Positions 55,913 through 64,000 of a stretch of 64,000 bases of DNA are shown here, one piece after another. This stretch comes from Pleurostoma richardsiae. Lineage: Eukaryota; Ascomycota; Sordariomycetes; Calosphaeriales; Pleurostomataceae. Where the stretch lies: positions 124,001 through 188,000 of the forward strand of contig JANBVO010000028.1 in the NCBI GenBank assembly GCA_030052745.1, read 5' to 3'. The notes under the pieces were generated by a model. It was not told where the DNA came from and searched no databases. It was given only the letters and a program-made list of their open reading frames with translations. The translations under genes and the position numbers were made by a program. Position 1 is the first letter of the stretch. The number at the start of each line of letters is the position of its first letter.

Positions 55913-57850
55913 TTAATCGGCCTTCCTCCCCTTGGCCACGCCGCCGCTCACGCCGATAGAGCGTCCCCTGACTGTGCCCTCTCCTCCACTGCGGCCGGAG
56001 GAGCCAAACGTGGTCGAGATCGGCAAACCCGAGTCAGCCTGGTCCAGTAGGCTGCCAGAATTGGTGCCTCGTCCATCATCGCTGTTCGTAAGCTCGAGCT
56101 CTATGAGGTCCCCTTCTCCATCGTCTGCACTTGGTTGTCTGCCACGATGCGGACTGGGATTAGGGGTACTGGGCCGTTTCGCGAACGCGCCGCGCAACCA
56201 TGTTTCGATGGCCATCGCAGCTTTGTCAAGGCCAGTTCCCTGCCTGGCTGTAGATTCAGCATCACGTCCTTCCTCGAAGGGACTCTCAACAATGGCCGCG
56301 GATTCGTCGCTCGTAAACCCGAAGTGTGCCCTTTCAGAACCCATGATGGCCATGGAAGGAAGAGACTCGATGTTGAGGCCGGGCATGTGCTTCTTCGTCC
56401 AAGAATTGAAGTAGTCCTTGTCTGGACCGGGAGCCCGCACGCTCTTGTTGAGCGATCCCACGCCACCGGGGCGCCTCATCCACATAGGTCGCAAGTCATC
56501 ACCGCCACTGCCTACCCTGCTCCGGGCTGAAGTAGGAGTAGACGTCGCGTAGGCCGTGGCGGCCCCTTGACCGTAGGGTGGACGGGTTCCAAGAAGGCTG
56601 TGCCTCCGAGATGAGGGGCTTCCGGGGCTCTCGATCACTTCGGAACTGAGGGTAATGCTTGGCACGTCTAAAGAGCCGCGGGGCGTCGACAGGGTCGAGA
56701 CGGTGTGTAGGCTCTTCTTCCGTCGAGGAGGAAAATAACCCAGAGTCTTTCTGGACATTCGCCCAATCTCGACAGGGTCTTTGAATCCATCGATGGCAAC
56801 CCATCTGACGTGGGTCCATGGAAGTTCCTCCTCCTCCTGCTTAGTCTGCTGCTGCTGCGGCGCCTTGCCGTTTGATGTTGCAAAGAAATCTCCGGGGTCC
56901 GGTTGGCTCGTGGCCTGTGAAGCTTCCGGGGTCGGTGCAAGCAGGTCGACCTGTTGTGAATAGTAGGAAGGTGGTTCACACGGCCGTCCTTTGACCTCAC
57001 AAGCGTCTACGGGCAACACCAGTCGTTTCCTCACCTGGATGTTGTCCCTGGACCACAGACCATTGGCTCTTCTGAAAACATCCTCCCGGCACCTGTACTT
57101 CAGCACGATTCCGGCGTATGTATCGCTCGGCTGAACGTGATGTATGTAGACCAGCTGCTCTTCCACTTCTTGGTTCTTCGACGTTCCACGTAGATCCTCA
57201 TCGGATGTCCTCTTCTTGAACTTTCCGGCCACATCCAGTCCGCCATTGACGCCTTCGTGGCTCTCTAGAACGCTAGCCGTTTTCCTTGCCCTCAGTTTTG
57301 CTTCTCTCTGAGCCAAGGAGCCCGCTGCCACATCCTCAATACGCGGTCGGGAGCTCGGTGGCTCGGGGCCCCAACTGCCCTGTGATTTGGCAGCACTGCT
57401 GTTAGGAGCACGGTTGAGGGGTTTCCGGGGCCGGCTTCCCTTCCTGCTGCCGGGCCGATCTCGATCGCTGTCGTATGCGGTCTCGCCTCCTGACAAGAGC
57501 GAAGACGCGAGCTCTTGGACTGATGACCAGGTGGTAGTCCACGGTCCGTCTAGAAGTCCCCGGCTGAATGAGCTGTTGAATGGGCTGGACCGTCCTGTAG
57601 AAGGCTTGCCGGATGCATTCGCCGGCTGGCTCAAGCGGGCGGAAGGGATGGGGCTGGCTCCTCGGCTGGGCGATGGGCTCGGTGACGCGGCGAATAGGGA
57701 GGTCGAGGTCGAGGACGACGCGGCGTTGTTGGCGCTGGGGCCGCGCCGGTTTCGTGGACGGGGCGCGGCGGCAGCATCTGGGTCAAGGTTGAGCGTCGAG
57801 AGGCGGGCCGAGGAGGACATGGGCGATTGTCGAGAGATGGGGTCTGGCAT
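55913..57850 (-). CDS. Intracellular LysM-domain protein
   Basis: 645 aa, single exon. There is no signal peptide, so it is not a secreted chitin-binding effector. The only clear domain is one LysM at about residues 233-280 (VYIHHVQPSDTYAGIVLKYRCREDVFRRANGLW, then DNIQVRKRLVLPVD), resembling eukaryotic cytosolic LysMD proteins. The N-terminal 230 residues are Ser/Pro/Arg-rich and disordered. A second conserved-looking block near 355-385 (LPWTHVRWVAIDGFKDPVEIGRMSRKTLGYFPPRRKKS) and a third near 495-520 (DKDYFNSWTKKHMPGLNIESLP) suggest a fungus-specific scaffold. The last part is acidic then Gly/Ser-rich. The start is the ATG at 57850. The cellular role is unknown. Confidence 0.82.
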   Translation of the reverse strand: MPDPISRQSPMSSSARLSTLNLDPDAAAAPRPRNRRGPSANNAASSSTSTSLFAASPSPSPSRGASPIPSARLSQPANASGKPSTGRSSPFNSSFSRGLLDGPWTTTWSSVQELASSLLSGGETAYDSDRDRPGSRKGSRPRKPLNRAPNSSAAKSQGSWGPEPPSSRPRIEDVAAGSLAQREAKLRARKTASVLESHEGVNGGLDVAGKFKKRTSDEDLRGTSKNQEVEEQLVYIHHVQPSDTYAGIVLKYRCREDVFRRANGLWSRDNIQVRKRLVLPVDACEVKGRPCEPPSYYSQQVDLLAPTPEASQATSQPDPGDFFATSNGKAPQQQQTKQEEEELPWTHVRWVAIDGFKDPVEIGRMSRKTLGYFPPRRKKSLHTVSTLSTPRGSLDVPSITLSSEVIESPGSPSSRRHSLLGTRPPYGQGAATAYATSTPTSARSRVGSGGDDLRPMWMRRPGGVGSLNKSVRAPGPDKDYFNSWTKKHMPGLNIESLPSMAIMGSERAHFGFTSDESAAIVESPFEEGRDAESTARQGTGLDKAAMAIETWLRGAFAKRPSTPNPSPHRGRQPSADDGEGDLIELELTNSDDGRGTNSGSLLDQADSGLPISTTFGSSGRSGGEGTVRGRSIGVSGGVAKGRKAD

Positions 57851-58654
57851 CGTCAAGGCGACGCCGATGACCTCGGCACGGAGCGGTTTCCCTTGTGCGC
57901 CGCGGGCATCAGATCGCAGATGGAATCATTTATGGAGTGGCTGATGGCCTCGTCATGACCCGGGGAATGAATGGCGCGCCAATTCCCGGGAGTCGACCGA
58001 CCTAAGTAGGCGCCGCCGAACCTTGGTCTCCGTCCGGGTGCTCACGCCCTTGAGAGAGCTAAAGCGACCGGCTCCGAGTCAAGACAAGCACAGCCGGAAG
58101 GGAGAAAGGGCGCGCCGATATTTACAGGAGAAAATATAGGAACATCCGAGGGCGGGACTGGCGGAGGAAACACAAAGGGGAAAAGAAGTAGGCAAGGTAG
58201 GTAGTCAGTAAGTAATTAGGAGTGTCAGTTCGTTAGTGTTATCGCTGCACGACTTTCGGAGGGTGGATTGCACGAGGGCGATCGGATGGACAGCGGAGTT
58301 ATGAATACGTACGCTCTGTCCTCTAGCGAGTGAGTGTGGCTGTCTTTCTGTGGCGCGAGCCGCCCCCAAACTGCACCACTATGATGAGTGCATGTAACAT
58401 AATTAATAACTTATAGTCAAACTGACAGGACCGTCTCCACGTTTCAAGTCCCCATCACCACGGCTGCTCCCGTCCCTTCGCTTTAACAAAAGGAAGTGTC
58501 TAACAAGGAGCACGCAACCGGCCTACTTCGACATTGTAAACTTGATATATAAAGCTATCGGAAGAGTATTGGGCCGAGTTTGGAGCACGATCATTATTAT
58601 GTCCACCGGAATGTGAGATAACGAAGATGCCGAGAACGGACTAGGAGGAGCGCA
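57851..58654. other. Intergenic region, LysM-protein promoter
   Basis: 804 bp with an AGGTAGGTAG stretch around 58195 and an AT-rich patch near 58395-58420. No coding sequence recognised. Confidence 0.4.
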
Positions 58655-60128
58655 TCACGCCTTCTCGCCATACGGACTCCAGAAGAGCCCGTTACCGTCC
58701 CAAACTTTCTTCACTCTCTTCATTTCAGCAATCTTCTCATCGCTGTAAAGATGAGCATGAGGAGTCCATGGCAACATGTTATTAGCAAATGTTCTGGGCA
58801 CGCTCGGGTCGTCCCGCCGATGCAGCGCCAGCATCTCTCGTTGATACTCAGCCATAGCCTCTTTTGTCTCTGCGTTGGTGTAGCAAGTGGAAGTCAGCAT
58901 GGAGATTCCTCGGTCTCGGATGTCGGAGAACTTGGCTTGTCCCTCCGCGGTCTGGCCTAGCTCAACGAGCTTGTCCGTGTTCCAGCCGCCGAGGACGGTC
59001 ATGGTTCGCTTTGTGTCCCCGTGGGTATCTGTGAACTGCACCCACTTCTCGAAGCCAGCCACAATGCTGTCTGCCTCGAGCTTTTTGACGAAGCAGGACG
59101 CGATGTCCTTATAGTCTCCATGCACGTTCAAGACTTCGAAGGCCGCGTTGGCATTGACGAAGGGTATCTGGACCGTCTCCGCCTTGATAGCCTTCCCCGT
59201 CACAGTCGCATCGAACAGGAGTGCAGAGGCCGTCTCTCCGTCCGCACTGGGACCAATGCAAGATGCCGTGAGCATTATCATGGGTGATCCAGGGGCTGGC
59301 GTGCCTGGCGGGCTTCGCATGTATGCCATGACAGCCATAACGTTCGGCCGCGGCGGGAGGAGTTTGAGGAAAGCTTCAGCCGCGGCATAGATCGCCGTCG
59401 GCGGGAATATCAGTCGCCGGGCCCAGATCTTGTCATCATCCATGTTTAAGTCTGCCATACGGAACATCTTCATCGTCATGGAAGTGACCACCCCGAGCCC
59501 ATGGCCAGCGCCGCAGAGGGTATTGAAGAGTGCTCGTTCGTCTCCCGTTGATGACTCGCTAACTTCCACCAACTTGCCTTCTGCTGTGATGAGGCGAAAC
59601 GAGACGACGTTGTCAATCATGAGGCCGTGAACGCCAGTCAATGTGTCCTATTCCAGGGCGGTTAGCCTTTGGCGACACGTCCAGGGTTAAGGACTCTGGA
59701 CTCACATTACCGCCACCGAGCATACACCCGACCATGCCAACAGCGTTGCTGTTTGGCCATGTCGTGTAGTACCCTTCGGCACAGCAAACACGGATAACTT
59801 CTCGAGTCACTGCACCACCGCCGATACTGACTAGCCCTGCCTGTTTGTCAAGCTTGACTGAGCCGAACTTCTTCAAGTCGAGATACAGCGTCTTGGAGTC
59901 AATAGGGAGGAAGCTGCCGTGACCGCCACCGGCGGGGATGACAGTCAGGCCATGCTCCTTTGCGTATCGAATAGCACCGATGATGTCTTCCTCATTATCA
60001 GGAATCACGACGATGGCTGGCCGTCTAACCTCGCTGTTCGACCATCTCGAGACGACGCTCTCCAGGGGAGCTGCGGGGTCTGGAATAATAGTCTCGCAGC
60101 TCAGTGGAATGGAGTCTACCTTCGCCAT
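58655..60128 (-). CDS. FAD-linked oxidase, PCMH-type (BBE-like)
   Basis: Flavoprotein of the vanillyl-alcohol-oxidase/berberine-bridge group; oxidises sugars, alcohols or secondary metabolites with O2 as acceptor. Exons 60128-59706 and 59647-58655 give 471 aa. The FAD-binding PCMH domain occupies about 40-215: PAIVVIPDNEEDIIGAIRYA, then PAGGGHGSF with the His that is usually covalently linked to FAD, then VSIGGGAVTREVI and GMVGCMLGGGN. The second covalent-site Cys of bicovalent BBE enzymes is not in its usual context (TTWPNSNAVG). No signal peptide is apparent, so it is probably intracellular or peroxisomal. The C terminus VWDGNGLFWSPYGEKA is a variant of the usual BBE end. There is no biosynthetic cluster nearby to suggest a substrate. 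The 58-nt intron splits the conserved GGGN/DTLTG loop. Confidence 0.87.
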
Positions 60129-61085
60129 CTCCTATGAAGTCCTTGTAAGAGGAACCAAGAAATAGTCGGAGTGGTACTGGAGCAACTACGCTTTCAAAAT
60201 GCTGAGAACCGCCGTGGGTGGAGTCCTTCTCTGTTGTAGGGTGCTCTAGATTTGCTCTGTATGGAATCCATCTCCCTCTTAAAGGCCTATCTAGGTCCAT
60301 GCTGGTTGCGCAAAATCTTACCCGCCGCTTGAACGCAGGGTTGACGAACCAGCCAGTCAGTCAAGTTACCCCGACCTGGCCAAGGAGTTTGGGTAAGACT
60401 TCTCTTGCAGCACAGGGGGGTGAGACGTCAGAACTAGTGGTTGGGCCGAGGTGGCTCAGCCGTTAGAGATCTTGCAGTGCTGACAGCAACGAAGTGCCCG
60501 ATCAGTACTGTATGTAGTAGCTGCCTGACGTCAGAATGAGAGACATTCGTAAACCTCCAGATCGCAAGTGAATCCTTCCGCTGCCGACGGATTCCAACCT
60601 TGACCCCAGAGCCAATGACTGAACATTGGAATGTCGCTGGGCCGGACATATCATAGTGCCAGGCCGGAGTTTCCAGGCTGGGCTTTACCTCCAGCAACCC
60701 TGAAGACGTGAATAGGTAGCTTTGTGCGAAATCGACGTCCAGGAGACTGTACTGGACTCTATGAAGTACAGTGCAATACGAGGTACCGAGTACGGATTAT
60801 CAGGCCGTCTTCCACCCGGAAGACAAGATGCCCCGATGATGGCACGGGCCATCTGAATGATAATGGAGGACCGTCGTTCGGCCAATCAATACAGACACGC
60901 TATGAAGGCACGTATGTAGGTAGCTAGGTAACGTACCTAACTTATAGTGCCTGTGTAATGGGCGGGGTGCTGCCGCACGTCGTCGCGCTAAGCCGCACTT
61001 TGTTTACTTTGCCGCGTCGGGCAACCACTTTGACATCGCCAACCCAGAACACAACAAACACAGTCGCTGGACCGGCATCGCCAAC
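60129..61085. promoter_or_regulatory. Divergent promoter region, FAD oxidase / SMC2
   Basis: 957 bp between opposing start codons. Contains a GGTAGGTAGCTAGGTAACGTACCTA stretch near 60920 (AGGTACCT-type repeat) and MluI-box-like CGCGTCG near 61012 close to SMC2. The element at 60447 resembles a tRNA A box but has no partner (see rejected items). Confidence 0.45.
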
Positions 61086-64000
61086 ATGAGGGTCACCGAA
61101 GTCATCATAGACGTGGGTCCGAGTCGCATCTGCTTGCTGATACTAGTTCTGACCTCTTCTGCAGGGCTTCAAGTCGTATGCCGTCCGGACGGTCATCTCG
61201 GGATGGTAAACAAACACCCTAGCAACTGCTTTGCTGCGCGGTTCTGACGATTGCAGGGACGAGAGCTTCAATTCGATCACGGGCCTCAACGGCAGTGGCA
61301 AGTCCAACATTTTGGACGCCATATGCTTTGTGCTGGGCATCACCAACATGTCCACGGTTCGCGCGCAGAACCTCCAGGTGCGCCTCCCGGAAGAACCTTG
61401 CCACGGTGCAGCGCATCGGCTGACAGCATGTGCTACAGGACCTCATCTACAAGCGCGGCCAGGCGGGTGTCACAAAGGCGAGCGTTACGATAGTGTTTGA
61501 CAACCGGGACAAGAAGAAATCGCCTATCGGATTCGAGGAGTACTCCACCATCAGCGTCACGCGCCAGATCGTGCTGGGAGGCACGTCGAAATACCTCATC
61601 AACGGACATCGCGCGCAGCAGCAGACTGTGCAGAATCTCTTCCAGTCCGTGCAGCTCAACATCAACAACCCCAACTTCCTCATCATGCAAGGCCGCATCA
61701 CGAAGGTCCTGAACATGAAGGCCGTGGAGATTCTCGCCATGATCGAAGAAGCCGCTGGAACCCGCATGTTTGAGGACCGGCGGGACAAGGCGCTGAAGAC
61801 CATGGCGAAGAAGGAGATGAAGCTGCAGGAGATCACAGAGCTGCTACGCGACGAGATAGAACCGAAGCTTGAGAAGCTGCGGACGGAGAAGCGGGCATTC
61901 CTGGATTTCCAGCAGACACAAAACGACCTCGAACGTTTGACGAGGGTGGTCGTTGCGCACGACTACGTCAAGTACCAGGAGAAGCTTGAGCAGTCAGCCG
62001 CAGACCTGGAAGGCAAGAAGCAGCGCCAGAAGGATCTCGAAGACTCGGCCGTCCGGTTGAAGAACGAGATAACGCACCTCGAAGAAGACGTCCAGAGAGT
62101 ACGGTCTCAGCGGGACAAGGAGCTTCGCAAAGGCGCTAAAGCACAGGCATTCGAGGATGCTGTCAAGAAGCACTCGAACGACCTCGTACGCCTGGCGACC
62201 CTCGTGGACCTGAAAAAGTCCAGTATGGCCGAGGAGGAAGACCGAAGGGCTGCCTGCGAAAAGAGCGTCGCGGAGCTAGAAGCATCATTGAAGGAGAAAA
62301 CGAAGACTTACGAAAAGATGAAAGCAAAGTACGACTCCGCGAAAGAGGAGCTCGAGAGGCAGGCACAGGAAGCCGACTCGAAAGAAGAACTTCTGCAAAC
62401 TCTACAGACCGGTGTTGCATCCAAGGAAGGTCAGGAAAACGGCTACCAGGGCCAGTTGCAAGACGCCAGAAACCGCGCCACCGCAGCAATTACGGAACAA
62501 GAGCAGGCGAAGATCAAGATCGCCCACCTCGAGAAGCGGATCAAGGAAGAGGAACCGCGGGCTAAGAAGGCCAAGGAGCAGAACGCGGGACTGTTACAGG
62601 AGCTAGAGGGCCTCAAGTCTCAGGCACAAAAGCTCGAAAAGGAGCTCGGCAAGCTTGGCTTCAGCCCAGGGGCGGAAGAAGATATGTACAAGCAGGAAAG
62701 GATACTGCAGCAAACTGTGCGGAATCTGCGGCAGGAGGCAGACGCCCTTAAGCGAAAAGTGGCCAACATCGACTTCAATTACGCAGATCCTGTTCCCAAT
62801 TTCGACAGGTCGAAGGTAAAGGGCTTGGTTGCACAGCTCTTCACACTCGACAAGGAACATACGCGAGCCGGCACAGCTTTGGAAATCTGTGCAGGTGGTC
62901 GCCTTTACAACGTGGTGGTTGACAACGAAGTTACCGGCACACAGCTCCTTCAAAATGGCAAGCTCCGGAAGCGAGTGACGATCATTCCGCTCAACAAGAT
63001 CGCAGCCTTCAAGGCGTCAGCGCAAACTATTGCGACAGCTCAGAAGATCGCTCCCGGAAAGGTCGACCTGGCATTGTCACTTGTTGGATATGACGATGAG
63101 GTCTCCGCAGCCATGGAATATGTGTTCGGAAACACGCTGATCTGCGCTGACGCTGATACGGCAAAGAGGGTCACCTTTGACCCGAACGTGCGGATGAGGA
63201 GTATAACGTTGGAGGGCGATGCTTACGATCCCTCTGGTACTCTATCCGGTGGCAGCTCACCAAATTCGAGCGGCATGTTGGTGACGCTGCAGAAGCTCAA
63301 TGAGATCACCAGGCAACTGAAGGAAGCCGAGGCGTCCTTGAACCAACTGCAAGCCAACATCACCAGAGAGAAGTCTAAACTCGACCAGGCACGCAAGATC
63401 AAGCAAGAGCTTGACCTCAAGTCCCACGAGATCAAGCTAGCGGAAGAACAGATCAGTGGCAACTCGTCCTCTTCGATCATCCATGAAGTTGAGAATATGA
63501 AGGAGACTATCAAGCAACTGAAGGTTGATGCCGAAGAGGCAAAGAGGCGACAGGCCGAAGCAAATGCTGACGTCAAGAGAATCGAGAAGGACATGAAGGA
63601 CTTCGACAACAATAAGGATGCTAAGCTGGTGGAGCTTCAGGCGTCCCTTGATAAGCTGCGAGCCTCGCTGGATAAGCATGCGGCGTCTGTCAAATCTCTC
63701 CAAAAGGAGCTGCAGGGCGCTCAGCTTGATTCCGAACAGGTCGCTGGCGACCTTGCGGGTGCTCGAGAACAGCTGCAGGAGATAGACCTCTCCATCAAGG
63801 CGCAACAGGAGGAGATCCAGGATATCTTGAAGCAGCGCGAAGAGCTGAAGAAGACGCATGATGAGGCGCAGGCCAAACTCGACGAAGAGCGGGCGAAGCT
63901 CAACATCTATGACGACGAGCTCCGTGCGCTGGAGGAGGCAACCCGCTCCAAGAATGCCCGAATCGCTGAGGAGAGCCTGGAAATGCAGAAGCTCGGCCAC
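61086..64000 (+). CDS. SMC2: Condensin subunit SMC2, partial (3' end off window)
   Basis: ATPase subunit of condensin, pairing with SMC4 to compact mitotic chromosomes. Exons 61086-61112, 61165-61205, 61257-61377 and 61439 onward give the first 917 codons of roughly 1180. [32 protein letters not shown] leads to the Walker A loop GLNGSGKSN; the Q-loop region is SMC2-type ([31 protein letters not shown]). A long coiled coil (about 175-500) follows, then the hinge (about 515-645, [64 protein letters not shown]). The returning coil runs to the window edge. The C-terminal Walker B and signature motif lie outside. Three introns are clustered in the first 350 bp (52, 51 and 61 nt). The first donor is GTGGGT and the second GTAAAC. 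Confidence 0.96.

Noticed and set aside
60440-60515. tRNA-like sequence (GGTGGCTCAGCCGTTAGAG)
   Set aside because: Resembles an A box, but no B box (GGTTCRANTCC) at the right distance and no acceptor-stem pairing.

Overview
The window is nuclear DNA from a filamentous ascomycete, most likely a Sordariomycete. The evidence is genes with many short (50-150 nt) GT-AG introns and CT(A/G)AC-type branch sites, three Zn2Cys6 regulators, three drug-transporter-type MFS genes, a degraded NACHT-type STAND gene, pyrimidine-rich leaders, and intergenic AGGTACCT/ACCTACCT repeats. The species cannot be named from the sequence. I reconstructed exon structures by hand from splice signals, conserved protein motifs and reading-frame continuity; no alignment was run.

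Layout, left to right. 1-16 kb: the 5' part of a Zn2Cys6 regulator running off the left edge (-), septin aspB/CDC3 (+), mitochondrial ribosomal protein uS4m NAM9 (-), La protein LHP1 (+), a DHA1 MFS transporter with a 12-nt microexon (+), and a secreted GH28 exo-type pectinase (-). 16-31 kb: a broken NACHT gene (-), a large Zn2Cys6 regulator (+), an FHIT-type dinucleotide hydrolase (-), a second MFS gene (-), two divergent genes for uncharacterised membrane proteins (- and +), and ferrochelatase (-). 31-45 kb: Ku70 (+), a long regulator with an internal Zn2Cys6 cluster (+), a third MFS gene (-), a mitochondrial PPR protein (-), and LSM4 (-). 45-64 kb: a 2.7 kb gene-free stretch, a Gvp36-type BAR protein (-), N-acetylglutamate synthase (-), a 3-hydroxyisobutyrate-dehydrogenase-like enzyme (+), V-ATPase subunit e (+), ARV1 (-), an intracellular LysM protein (-), an FAD-linked oxidase (-), and the first 917 codons of condensin SMC2 (+), cut by the right edge.

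Most genes are unrelated housekeeping genes in mixed orientation, as usual in fungi. There is no secondary-metabolite backbone, no mobile element with recognisable ends, no CRISPR array and no confident tRNA or rRNA gene. The accessory part lies around 10-18 kb (MFS transporter, pectinase, decayed NACHT gene). I found no convincing undescribed multi-gene system. The observations most worth checking are: a four-copy 10-bp motif upstream of the hydroxyacid dehydrogenase; a 16-bp perfect palindrome upstream of the 18 kb regulator; extreme exon structures (12-nt microexon, an exon that is only the start codon, a cryptic in-frame intron); a ferrochelatase with the full set of iron-sulfur ligand cysteines; and the divergent pair of uncharacterised membrane-protein genes.
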